From an uncultured Prevotellaceae bacterium (GTDB taxonomy: Bacteria > Bacteroidota > Bacteroidia > Bacteroidales > Bacteroidaceae), in NCBI GenBank assembly GCA_946406435.1, contig CAMJKP010000034.1, forward strand, positions 1 through 35,685: a stretch of DNA of 35,685 nucleotides. Direction: 5' to 3'. The notes beneath the pieces are model-generated. The model made no database searches. It was not told the DNA's origin and saw only the letters and a program-made list of their open reading frames with translations. Positions 10,315 to 17,955 of the stretch are shown here, one piece after another. Numbering within the stretch: the stretch's first letter is position 1; the number at the start of each line of letters is the position of its first letter. The position numbers and the translations under genes are program-made.

Positions 10315-10353
10315 AAGGGTGTGTCATAACTCAAGGCTATGACGCACCTTTTT
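10315..10353 (+). terminator. Terminator of the atp operon
   Basis: A 14-bp stem with two G-U pairs (10315-10328 with 10338-10351) is followed by T residues. Just before it, 10218-10247 and 10281-10306 carry words such as AGTGAAGAGTTAAG and their inverse, giving a second possible fold. The stem overlaps a possible TTG start at 10352, which argues for the ATG at 10370 for the next gene. Confidence 0.8.
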
Positions 10354-10369
10354 GTCGATTTTGAAAATA

Positions 10370-11623
10370 ATGAAAAAGAAAATACTACTGGCAGGTATTC
10401 TGTCGCTCACAATGTCGGCTTTTGCTCAGCAGCATGAGATACGGAGTGAGAATATAGCGACATTGCGGGTTGTTGCAAATTCGGACTGGATGGGCGATGC
10501 CGTAATACGTCTCGGCTCTTCCGACCGTATTACTATCTCGTTCGACGACCTCACGCACCAGTACCATCGCTATGTCTATTCTCTTACGCATTGTGAGCCT
10601 GACTGGACGCCTACCGAAGGACTTTTCACTACCGACTATATTACTGGCTTTCAGGAGGACAATACGATAGAAGACTATCAGGAGTCTATCAATACCAATC
10701 AGCTATATACTAACTACACGCTCAAAATCCCTAATGCCACATGCCGCCCTATGATAAGCGGTAACTATCAGCTTGACATCGTGGATGATGATACGAGGGC
10801 GATTGTCGCTACGGTTCGCTTTATGGTGGCAGAGGATGTGGTTAAAATCTCGCGTAATGTGCTTACCGATACCGATTTGGATGTCCGTGACCATCATCAG
10901 CAGATAGCCTTGCGTGTGGATTATCCCTCAACGCTCAAGGCAAACAGTCCGCGAGACCAGTTCCGCGTTCTTGTAATGCAGAATCATCGTTCAGATAATC
11001 AGGTGTGGTGTCCTCCTGCTCCTATCGTCCGCCCTGGCACGATGGAATGGACGCATTGCAAGGAGCTTATTTTCCCTGCTGGAAATGAGTTCCATAAGTT
11101 CGAGATTCTTGACGTGCATCGTAACTCCATGGGCGTTGACCATATCGACTGGGATGGCGAGTGGTATAATGTGCATCTTTTTCATGACTATCCACGTCGT
11201 GCCTATGTCTATGATGAGGATGCCGACGGTGCTTTCTTTATCCGCAACTCTGACAATAGTGAGAGTGCCATTACGTCAGAGTATGTAAAGGTGAATTTCT
11301 ACCTCGATACTCCTCGCCTTGAAGGTGATGTGTATGTGGACGGCAAATGGACGTACAACGGACTTTCGGAGAAATACCTTATGGAATATGATGAGAGCGG
11401 CAAGTACTACCATGCGGAGATTCCTCTGAAATACGGATATTATTCATACCAATATCTGAATATACACCCTGGTGCAACCCAACCACCAACACGTACCACC
11501 CAGCATCTGTCGCCTACTCGCTCGACCGAAGGAGACTTCTACCAAACCGAGAATCGCTATCTAACGTTGGTGTATTATCGTGACAATGGAGATAGGTTTT
11601 GGAGGCTCGTAGGGGCGGAATAA
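10370..11623 (+). CDS. DUF5103-family protein, type IX secretion plug type
   Basis: A 417-residue exported protein with a signal peptide (MKKKILLAGILSLTMSAFAQ). Sequence features match my knowledge of the DUF5103 family: ITISFDDL, then YVYSLTHCEPDWTPT, then a segment ending NTNQLYTNYTLKIPN, then SGNYQLDIVD. A member of that family in Flavobacterium is the plug that closes the SprA translocon of the type IX secretion system. The likely location is therefore the outer membrane/periplasm side of secretion. The C-terminal half has aromatic-rich beta strands. I start at ATG 10370 because the upstream TTG at 10352 lies inside the terminator and would precede the signal peptide with extra residues. 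No other secretion gene is adjacent. Confidence 0.8.
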   Translation: MKKKILLAGILSLTMSAFAQQHEIRSENIATLRVVANSDWMGDAVIRLGSSDRITISFDDLTHQYHRYVYSLTHCEPDWTPTEGLFTTDYITGFQEDNTIEDYQESINTNQLYTNYTLKIPNATCRPMISGNYQLDIVDDDTRAIVATVRFMVAEDVVKISRNVLTDTDLDVRDHHQQIALRVDYPSTLKANSPRDQFRVLVMQNHRSDNQVWCPPAPIVRPGTMEWTHCKELIFPAGNEFHKFEILDVHRNSMGVDHIDWDGEWYNVHLFHDYPRRAYVYDEDADGAFFIRNSDNSESAITSEYVKVNFYLDTPRLEGDVYVDGKWTYNGLSEKYLMEYDESGKYYHAEIPLKYGYYSYQYLNIHPGATQPPTRTTQHLSPTRSTEGDFYQTENRYLTLVYYRDNGDRFWRLVGAE

Positions 11624-11651
11624 GTGAAAAATTAAAAAAAATAGTAAAAAA

Positions 11652-11684
11652 TTTGGTAGTCTGATAAAATATTTGTACTTTTGC
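11652..11684 (+). promoter_or_regulatory. Consensus Bacteroidetes promoter for the sigma factor gene
   Basis: TTTG at 11652-11655, a 20-nt spacer and TACTTTTGC at 11676-11684 match TTTG-N19/20-TAnnTTTGC. Initiation would fall near 11691, giving a leader of about 78 nt. Confidence 0.8.
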
Positions 11685-11768
11685 GCCGTTTTTCTATTAT
11701 AATGAGGTAATTATGCCCTATATTATACTGAATAACAATTAATTAAAGTATATCATTAAGCATCAGAG

Positions 11769-12641
11769 ATGAGACAGTTAAAGATTCAGAAGAGTATCAC
11801 CAACCGTTCCAGCGAAGCTCTGGATAAGTATCTCGTAGAAATTGGTCGTGCACCACTTATCAGTATTGATGAGGAAATTGAGCTGGCACAGATGATCAAG
11901 AAGGGAGGTCCGGACGGTGAACGTGCAAAGGATAAGCTCGTAACGGCAAACCTCCGTTTCGTTGTATCTGTAGCAAAGCAGTACCAGCATCAGGGACTTA
12001 CTCTTACTGACCTTATCGATGAAGGTAATATCGGCCTTATCAAGGCTGCTCAGAAGTTCGATGAGACACGTGGCTTCAAGTTCATCTCATACGCAGTATG
12101 GTGGATTCGCCAGAGCATCCTTCAGGCTATTGCAGAGCAGAGCCGTATCGTGCGCCTTCCTCTTAACCAGGTTGGTTCTCTCAACAAGATCAACCACGAG
12201 ATTAACAAGTTCGAGCAGGAGCACCAGCGTCGTCCTTCTGTTCAGGAGCTTGCAGCTGCAACCAATATCGAGGAGGACAAGATCGGTCAGAGCCTCGGTG
12301 CTGACGGACATCACGTAAGTATCGATGCACCATTCACTGATGGTGAGGAGAACTGTATGCTCGACGTTATGGCTTCTGGTGATGATTCTCGTACCGACCG
12401 CCACGTTGACCACGAGTCAATGGCTATGGAGCTTAACAACGTGCTCTCAAAGGTTCTCAAGGATCGTGAGATAACAATCATCCGCGAGTGCTTCGGTATT
12501 GGCTGTCACGAGAAGGGACTTGAGGAAATCGGTGATCAGCTCGGTCTTACCCGTGAGCGTGTTCGTCAGATTCGCGAGAAGTCAATCACAAAGCTCCGTG
12601 ATTCTGGTAACGCAAAGATCCTTATGAAATATCTTGGATAA
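11769..12641 (+). CDS. rpoD: Primary RNA polymerase sigma factor (sigma-70/RpoD type)
   Basis: A 290-residue protein giving RNA polymerase its housekeeping promoter specificity. It lacks region 1.1 and begins with region 1.2 (DKYLVEIGRAPLIS), as Bacteroidetes primary sigmas do. Region 2 runs through NLRFVVSVAKQYQ, DLIDEGNIGL and the -10-recognition helix ISYAVWWIRQSI (residues about 106-117). Region 3 contains RLPLNQVG. The region 4.2 helix-turn-helix LEEIGDQLGLTRERVRQI is near residues 255-272. This protein is expected to read the TTTG/TAnnTTTGC promoters found across the window, including its own. It is monocistronic, with its own promoter and terminator. Confidence 0.95.
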   Translation: MRQLKIQKSITNRSSEALDKYLVEIGRAPLISIDEEIELAQMIKKGGPDGERAKDKLVTANLRFVVSVAKQYQHQGLTLTDLIDEGNIGLIKAAQKFDETRGFKFISYAVWWIRQSILQAIAEQSRIVRLPLNQVGSLNKINHEINKFEQEHQRRPSVQELAAATNIEEDKIGQSLGADGHHVSIDAPFTDGEENCMLDVMASGDDSRTDRHVDHESMAMELNNVLSKVLKDREITIIRECFGIGCHEKGLEEIGDQLGLTRERVRQIREKSITKLRDSGNAKILMKYLG

Positions 12642-12652
12642 ACCATAATCTT

Positions 12653-12684
12653 AAAAGCCTGTCGGTTTCCGGCAGGCTTTTTTT
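12653..12684 (+). terminator. Terminator of the sigma factor gene
   Basis: A 12-bp stem (12654-12665 with 12669-12680, one G-U pair) is capped by TTT and followed by four more T residues. It lies 12 nt after the stop codon. Confidence 0.93.
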
Positions 12685-12689
12685 AGACT

Positions 12690-13063
12690 AAAATCCTTAT
12701 TGTTACCTGTTATTTGTTACTGCAAGGGTAGAAACGCTATGCCATCGTTGTACCTTCGCTATGCCCTCGTTCTACCTCCGTTCTTGAGACTATAGGATGA
12801 ACGGACTTACAACGGATTTACATAGGAATTAGAACGGAACTGCATCAAAAGGAAAACCAGAGCATTTTTCGCGTCTTTTCATCGTTTTTCAAGCATACAG
12901 AAAGCCCGAAATTTAGGCTCATTGTTCTGTTATTGAGAGTGTCAGCCGCCTATACCCTGACCTGCATTTCGCTATAACAGCCTCATTATCTTCATCTTAG
13001 ATATTTGTAGCAAGCAAGCGCAATCACGACCAGTAACAAGTAACAGGTAACAATAAGGATTTT
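12690..13063. repeat. 374-bp element bounded by 33-bp inverted repeats
   Basis: Arms 12690-12722 and 13031-13063 are inverted copies with about one mismatch, built of GTTAC words (CCTTATTGTTACCTGTTAY). A further direct copy of the left arm is at 13158-13183. The interior holds the 11-bp-period array (12728-12843) and about 185 nt of unassigned sequence. No transposase or credible ORF lies inside. The arms sit immediately after the sigma-factor terminator. Confidence 0.88.
12728..12843. repeat. Symmetric 11-bp-period array (5 reverse + 4 forward units)
   Basis: Five 11-mers in reverse orientation (12728-12782) and four forward (12800-12843) flank a 17-nt centre containing ACTATAGG. Units read AACGGACTTAC, AACGGATTTAC and so on forward, and AACGGAGGTAG, AACGAGGGCAT and so on in reverse. 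The architecture is the same as at 33660-33776. Confidence 0.88.
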
Positions 13064-13250
13064 TGTGCGCCCAAATTTTACGGAAATCTTCTAAGGAGTT
13101 TATATACCTTATTATATATAGAAATAATAAAATAGGCAGCAGCTTTTCACTAATTTTCTTATTGTTACTTGTTACCTGTTACTACCCGCGTTTCTGGGAT
13201 TATATAATAGCGAGGGGTATATATTTGTTTCGCAAAAAGACGGTAAATAA

Positions 13251-13283
13251 TTTGCATGTGATTTTTCTTTTTTGTATCTTTGC
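13251..13283 (+). promoter_or_regulatory. Consensus promoter for the thioredoxin-domain gene
   Basis: TTTG at 13251-13254, a 20-nt spacer and TATCTTTGC at 13275-13283. A start near 13290 gives a leader of about 220 nt that includes the 11-bp-period array at 13333-13387. Confidence 0.82.
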
Positions 13284-13332
13284 AGCAAGAATACAGAAAG
13301 CCTATTAAAATCTAAGAAATATAGGAATCTTT

Positions 13333-13387
13333 GGCGGTTCGATGTAGGTCCGTTACAGGTCCGTTGTAAATCCGTTGTAAGTCCGTT
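13333..13387 (-). repeat. 11-bp-period array, five reverse units, in an mRNA leader
   Basis: On the minus strand five 11-mers run from 13387 down to 13333: AACGGACTTAC, AACGGATTTAC, AACGGACCTGT, AACGGACCTAC and ATCGAACCGCC. Only one arm is present here. It would be transcribed as the reverse complement within the leader of the gene at 13513. Confidence 0.88.
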
Positions 13388-13512
13388 CGCAGAAACGACC
13401 TTTGAAGGGAGCTGTGATTGCGACATTTCTATGACAAAAGATAATGACGAGCCAAACAGGGATTGCCGAACAATAGAAGGTGAGTAGACGTGTAAAACCT
13501 AATACTAAACAA

Positions 13513-15198
13513 ATGAACAAGAAACTAATCATATTAAGTGTTTGTGCATTAGTTGCTCTGCCATTATGTGCAGGAAGCAATGATAAGAATGTGCGTGGTG
13601 TGAAACTGACAGGAAAAGAGCTGAAATATAATGTTTCTGATGTGGGAATCCAAACAAATTTTCAAGTTGGAAATAAGATAATTGCTTTTGACTTCGACAA
13701 TTACTATTGCACGGAATTGACGGATACGGAACTTAGAAAACAAGAACTTTTGTCAAAGAGGGGCGAGAACGGACTGTGCTTAAATGCTATTGTAAGGTTT
13801 GCGAAAGGACAAGACAACTCCATACTCGCTTTGAGTGAAACAGACGGAGTTGGTGTCGAATTGAAAGAAATGATAGTCTTTCCCAATTCGAAGAATCATG
13901 CAGATATGGCTAATCCATTATTGTGGAAAAGATATGATTTGTCTCAATTGAAAGGTTTCTATAGCCATTCAAATTGCTTTGTGTCTTTGCCTGATAATAA
14001 GATTTTGATAGCAGGAACGCCAAAATATGATGCAAGGCATATCCTATCTATCATAGATTACAAAAAACAGGAGATAATCCCTTTGAATTATTGGCCAGAA
14101 GATGGTATTGACGTACCTGATATTGTTAAAAGTATAGTTTACACGAATTATAGTGATCTCTATGGCAATGGTAAAGGACGATTTATTTACAGAGCTGATA
14201 AAAACAGATATTCATTTATATTTAGCATCGATAAAGACAACAATATCAATGTGGTAAAGGATTTATACAAAGAATACTCTAATTATACAGTAGAGTATGG
14301 TACTAATCCTCGAACATTGTCACGTAATACAGAGGAATTGCGCATTGCTGCCAATGAAGATAACATATATGTGCTTCTTGTTGACTCCGATCCAGAAGGG
14401 CGTATATATGGAAAACTACCACTTGAGGAGTATTCGTTCTTTATTTATGGAAATTCTGTAGAACTATATGACTGGGATGGTAACAAGAAGAAGATTCTTT
14501 ATCTTGACCATTATGGTCAGCGTATTATGCTGTCGGAGGATGGAAAGAAGCTATTTCTGTTCTCTGATGACAATACTTCCCGTAATCCAAAACAGCCTCA
14601 CATTTGGGTGTACGACATAGGTAATCTTGATGCACAGCCATCGGTTGATATTGCGGAGATGGAAAAGGCTCGTGAAATCAAGTACAAAAATGATATGGAG
14701 TACAGAAGCAAAACAAAGCCTAAGACTGCCCCAAAAGTGGATGTTGTAGAAGAAGGTGATATGATGGCTGATTTTGAATTGTACGACTATGATAACAACC
14801 CTCATCACCTGAATGAGTTCTTGGGAAAAGGAAAATATACTATTCTGGAATTCAGTTCTTTAGGCTGTGGTCCGTGTCAGATGGCAAAACCAACGCTTGA
14901 AAAGTTCTATAAGCAATATAAGGATAAGTTTGAAATGATAACTATCTCAGCTGACCGACTTCCGGAGTGGAAAAAGAAACCGTTGGGAGAGGTGAGTTGG
15001 CATGATTGGAACGATTTTAAGTATGCCCGTGATATTCTGAAGAAATATGATGTTCCTGGATTCCCGGCCTTTGTCATTATTGATTCTGAAGGCAAAGTCC
15101 TAAATGAATGTTTTGGCTTTAATCCGTTCTTAGAGGCCTTAAAAAAGTATATTCCTGCCGAAGAGGTAGATAAATTATCCAAGGAATATAAACAGTAA
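13513..15198 (+). CDS. Exported protein: N-terminal propeller-like region plus thioredoxin domain
   Basis: The protein has 561 residues. MNKKLIILSVCALVALPLCA is a signal peptide, so it acts in the cell envelope. Residues about 25-400 hold repeated beta-like segments with Asp/Tyr-rich turns (for example VELYDWDGNKKKILYLD). These resemble the six-bladed-propeller proteins common in this phylum, but the fold is inferred. Residues about 420-550 form a TlpA/thioredoxin-like domain with C452-G-P-C455 and a cis-Pro at 518 (VPGFPAFV), suggesting thiol-disulfide activity. The ATG at 13513 is chosen over 13480 because it begins the signal peptide. Codon use is more AT-rich than in the atp genes, which could mean recent acquisition or low expression. 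It is monocistronic. Substrate is unknown. Confidence 0.82.
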   Translation: MNKKLIILSVCALVALPLCAGSNDKNVRGVKLTGKELKYNVSDVGIQTNFQVGNKIIAFDFDNYYCTELTDTELRKQELLSKRGENGLCLNAIVRFAKGQDNSILALSETDGVGVELKEMIVFPNSKNHADMANPLLWKRYDLSQLKGFYSHSNCFVSLPDNKILIAGTPKYDARHILSIIDYKKQEIIPLNYWPEDGIDVPDIVKSIVYTNYSDLYGNGKGRFIYRADKNRYSFIFSIDKDNNINVVKDLYKEYSNYTVEYGTNPRTLSRNTEELRIAANEDNIYVLLVDSDPEGRIYGKLPLEEYSFFIYGNSVELYDWDGNKKKILYLDHYGQRIMLSEDGKKLFLFSDDNTSRNPKQPHIWVYDIGNLDAQPSVDIAEMEKAREIKYKNDMEYRSKTKPKTAPKVDVVEEGDMMADFELYDYDNNPHHLNEFLGKGKYTILEFSSLGCGPCQMAKPTLEKFYKQYKDKFEMITISADRLPEWKKKPLGEVSWHDWNDFKYARDILKKYDVPGFPAFVIIDSEGKVLNECFGFNPFLEALKKYIPAEEVDKLSKEYKQ

Positions 15199-15226
15199 TT
15201 TGTTGTTCCCAAATATAGATAAAACT

Positions 15227-15267
15227 CAACCCTTCCAAATCAATTGCAATTTGACTTGGAAGGGTTG
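15227..15267. terminator. Bidirectional terminator between convergent genes
   Basis: Arms CAACCCTTCCAA (15227-15238) and TTGGAAGGGTTG (15256-15267) form a 12-bp perfect stem extendable by a few pairs. T/GTT-rich sequence follows on the plus side and AGTTTTA on the minus side. It separates the gene ending at 15198 from kdsB. Confidence 0.82.
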
Positions 15268-15285
15268 TTGTTGTAATGCTGGAGA

Positions 15286-16032
15286 TTATTGTCTTTCCTG
15301 AAGGTATTTCTCTGCATTCGCGAGGTCTTCGGGAGTATCAATACCGATTGTTTCGAGATTGGTGGTGCCGACCTTGATTCTGTAGCCGTTTTGTAGCCAG
15401 CGAAGCTGTTCGAGACTCTCGGCTATCTCAAGACTTGATTGTGGGAGGGAGGTTACTTGCCTGAGCACCTCGCGACGGTAGGCGTAGAGTCCGATATGCT
15501 TCAGGAACGGGTATTGCTCTGGCCATTCCTCCGATTCCTTGCCACGGATGAAAGGAATCACCGAACGAGAGAAATACATGGCGAAGCCGCGGTTATCAAT
15601 AACAATCTTCGGGGAGTTCGCATTCTGAATAACTTCGATATCTTTCTTGAATGGAATTCCGAGTGTAGCTATCTGAGTATCAGCATCATCAAAGCAACGG
15701 CATACCTCATCAATCTGACAGCGGTCAATGAAAGGCTCGTCGCCCTGAATGTTGATGATAACGTCATAGTCGCCACCGATTTTCTCGATAGCCTCCTCAA
15801 TGCGGTCAGTACCGCTCTTATGGTTTGGCGAGGTCATAACCACGTTGCCTCCCCATGACTTCACATGGTCGAAGATACGCTGGTCGTCGGTTGCCACGTA
15901 TGCCGTTTCAAGACATGATGTCACTTTCTCATACACACGCTGAATGACCGTCTTGCCACCGAGGATGGCGAGAGGTTTCCCCGGAAAACGGGTAGATGCG
16001 TAACGCGCTGGGATTATTCCTATGAATTTCAT
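15286..16032 (-). CDS. kdsB: 3-deoxy-manno-octulosonate cytidylyltransferase
   Basis: The enzyme activates Kdo with CTP to CMP-Kdo in the cytoplasm, for the inner core/lipid A part of lipopolysaccharide. It has 248 residues, the usual length. The nucleotide-binding start reads FIGIIPARYASTRFPGKPL (residues 3-21), ending in the Lys that contacts CTP. The Mg-binding and sugar-binding motif NIQGDEPFI follows around residue 95, then the late motif IGIDTPEDL. It is monocistronic here, with its own minus-strand promoter at 16202-16232. Between promoter and start codon the leader contains a long GC-rich inverted repeat (16049-16184) that would form a strong structure in the mRNA. Confidence 0.97.
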   Translation of the reverse strand: MKFIGIIPARYASTRFPGKPLAILGGKTVIQRVYEKVTSCLETAYVATDDQRIFDHVKSWGGNVVMTSPNHKSGTDRIEEAIEKIGGDYDVIINIQGDEPFIDRCQIDEVCRCFDDADTQIATLGIPFKKDIEVIQNANSPKIVIDNRGFAMYFSRSVIPFIRGKESEEWPEQYPFLKHIGLYAYRREVLRQVTSLPQSSLEIAESLEQLRWLQNGYRIKVGTTNLETIGIDTPEDLANAEKYLQERQ

Positions 16033-16048
16033 AATAAAATTATTTCAA

Positions 16049-16184
16049 CCCCTTTCCCGCCCTTCGGGCACCCTTTCCCCGTGAAGGGGCAAGGGGATAG
16101 TAATAATCCATAAAAAGCGAAAAAAACTAACTTTTTCCCTTGCCCCTTCATGGGGAAAGGGTGCCCGCAGGGCAGGAAAGGGGG
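16049..16184. repeat. GC-rich snap-back element in the kdsB leader
   Basis: Arms 16049-16095 and 16137-16184 are inverted, nearly identical copies around a 41-nt AT-rich centre. Within each arm short palindromes occur (CCCGCCCTTCGGGC type). It belongs to the same class as 20009-20143, 22686-22830 and 23300-23443. Folding would place a large stem 17 nt from the kdsB start codon. Confidence 0.9.
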
Positions 16185-16201
16185 CTTATTGTTATTTCTT
16201 T

Positions 16202-16232
16202 GCAAAGATAGCAAATAAATTGCAAAAACAAA
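16202..16232 (-). promoter_or_regulatory. Minus-strand promoter for kdsB
   Basis: On the minus strand TTTG (16229-16232), an 18-nt spacer and TATCTTTGC (16202-16210) are present. The -7 box is exact; the spacing is slightly short. Confidence 0.7.
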
Positions 16233-16343
16233 TTGATGTAAATCGTTTTTCTCTAATAAATCGAAAAAATACGTCTATGTTTATTAATTTTCGGGGATTT
16301 TTTTGTAATTTTGAAGGCGAAATATCATTTAAAAGAAATAGTT

Positions 16344-17462
16344 TTGAAAACAAATATAATATCTATATTGCTATTGACCGTTTCACTTAATGTAGGCGCT
16401 CAGAAGATCTCGCTTGGTTCATGCTATACCCATGATAAGGGCTTGTACCAGGGTGAGATGGCAGCGGGTAAGCCTCATGGAAAGGGTAACGTGAAATTTG
16501 CCAATGGCGATACATACGAAGGGGAATATGTAAAGGGTAAGCGCCAAGGCTTTGGCATATACCAGTTTACTGATGGTGAGAAATACGAAGGCCAATGGTT
16601 TCAGGATCAGCAGCATGGCAAGGGCACTTACTATTTCGCCAACAACAACCGTTATGAGGGCATGTGGTTCCGCGATTACCAGCAAGGACAGGGCATAATG
16701 TACTATTATAACGGTGACAAGTACGAAGGCGCATGGTTCGAGGATAAGCGACAGGGTAGGGGACGTTATACCTACGCTAACGGTGCTTTCTACGAAGGCG
16801 ACTGGAATGCTGATATGAAGCAGGGAAAGGGCGTGTTCAGTTGGGGCGACGGCACTACATATGTAGGGCAATGGGTTGCCAACCAGCGCTGCGGTAAGGG
16901 CGAGTTCACATACGCTACAGGCGACTCTTACAACGGCATGTGGAAGAATGACATGCAGGATGGTAAGGGCATTTACAAGTTCCAGAACGGAGATGTGTAT
17001 GAAGGTGACTATGTGCAGGGTGAGCGTACCGGCGAGGGCATCTTCAAATATGCCAACGGCGACAAATACAGCGGTCATTTCTCAAATGGTGACAAGGATG
17101 GCTATGGCGCATTTATCTGGCGCAATGGTGATTCGTACGTCGGCATGTGGAAGAACGACCATCAGGAAGGCAAGGGCAAGATGACTAAGAAGTCGGGTGA
17201 CATTTTTGATGGCACTTTCAAGAACGGTCAGCTTGACGGTGAGATTATCATCCACTTTGCCAACGGCAATAAGTTCCGTGGCACTTTCAGTCAGGGCAAG
17301 CGAAACGGCAAGGCTATCGAGGAAGACAAGGATGGCAAGCGCTTTGAGGGCTCTTACGTGAATGATGAGCGCAACGGAGCCTTTGTGGAGAAAGACCGCA
17401 ATGGAAAGGTTACTGCCCGTGGATCATACGACATGGGCATAAGAAATGAAGACAATCTTTAA
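16344..17462 (+). CDS. Exported MORN-repeat protein
   Basis: A protein of 372 residues made almost wholly of about 14 consecutive MORN repeats of 23 residues (pattern YEGxWxxDxxxGKGxYxxxNGDx), after a signal-peptide-like segment (KTNIISILLLTVSLNVGAQ). Early units are close to consensus; the last three (from about residue 300) are degenerate. MORN sheets bind lipids or partner proteins; the target here is unknown. No ATG fits the N-terminus. I take TTG at 16344, directly before the signal peptide. The other TTG at 16311 overlaps a -7-like TAATTTTG box (16306-16313), so it would lie at or before the transcription start. The YhcH-type gene follows after 14 nt, probably in the same transcript. 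Confidence 0.82.
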   Translation: MKTNIISILLLTVSLNVGAQKISLGSCYTHDKGLYQGEMAAGKPHGKGNVKFANGDTYEGEYVKGKRQGFGIYQFTDGEKYEGQWFQDQQHGKGTYYFANNNRYEGMWFRDYQQGQGIMYYYNGDKYEGAWFEDKRQGRGRYTYANGAFYEGDWNADMKQGKGVFSWGDGTTYVGQWVANQRCGKGEFTYATGDSYNGMWKNDMQDGKGIYKFQNGDVYEGDYVQGERTGEGIFKYANGDKYSGHFSNGDKDGYGAFIWRNGDSYVGMWKNDHQEGKGKMTKKSGDIFDGTFKNGQLDGEIIIHFANGNKFRGTFSQGKRNGKAIEEDKDGKRFEGSYVNDERNGAFVEKDRNGKVTARGSYDMGIRNEDNL

Positions 17463-17476
17463 TCTACATAACAACT

Positions 17477-17923
17477 ATGGTAATTGATACAATCGAGAAT
17501 CTGAAGAACTATATCGGTGTTAACCCTCTGTTTGCAGATGTGGTTAAGTTTATCGAGGAAAATGACTTGGCTTCTATGGAAGACGGCAAGTATACAATCA
17601 AGGGAAATGACCTCTTTGTCAACATCACGACAGCTAAGGGTAAGACTCCTGATGAGGCTGTGATGGAGACTCATGTCAAGATGATTGATATCCAGATTCC
17701 TCTCGATGAGGAGGAGACCTACGGATATCTGCCATTGGCAGACCTTCCAAAGGCAGAATACAACGCAGAGAAGGACATTACGAAGTACCCTGATGTTCCG
17801 GGTTCAAGCTATATTACATGCCGTCCGGGTATGATGGCTATTTTCTTCCCACAGGACGGTCATGCACCTTGCATATCCTACGTTCCAGAGTTCCGCAAGG
17901 CTATCTTCAAGGTTAAGGCGTAA
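17477..17923 (+). CDS. YhcH/YjgK/YiaL family protein
   Basis: A 148-residue cytoplasmic protein of the DUF386 family, related to the EbgC beta-galactosidase subunit. Some members are implicated in sialic-acid anomer conversion. The family signature is visible: ETHVKMIDIQIPLDEEE near residues 68-84 and GMMAIFFPQDGHAPC near residues 118-132, with the conserved His and acidic residues thought to bind metal in the cupin-like barrel. It is tightly placed between the MORN gene (14 nt) and glgB (32 nt), so all three may be co-transcribed. The actual sugar substrate is not evident. Confidence 0.88.
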   Translation: MVIDTIENLKNYIGVNPLFADVVKFIEENDLASMEDGKYTIKGNDLFVNITTAKGKTPDEAVMETHVKMIDIQIPLDEEETYGYLPLADLPKAEYNAEKDITKYPDVPGSSYITCRPGMMAIFFPQDGHAPCISYVPEFRKAIFKVKA

Positions 17924-17955
17924 ATAGTCCATCCCCCAAACACAAGCTTATTTCT

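Noticed and set aside
12690..13183. GTTAC-word repeats as a CRISPR array
   Set aside because: Only three copies occur, one inverted, with very unequal spacing; there are no cas genes and no uniform spacers.
13063..13308. 81-codon hydrophobic frame upstream of the thioredoxin-domain gene
   Set aside because: It starts inside an inverted-repeat arm, runs through the downstream promoter and shows no family features.
16419..17078. 219-codon antisense frame inside the MORN gene
   Set aside because: It mirrors the 69-bp repeat periodicity of the MORN coding sequence, has no promoter or family resemblance, and is a compositional shadow.
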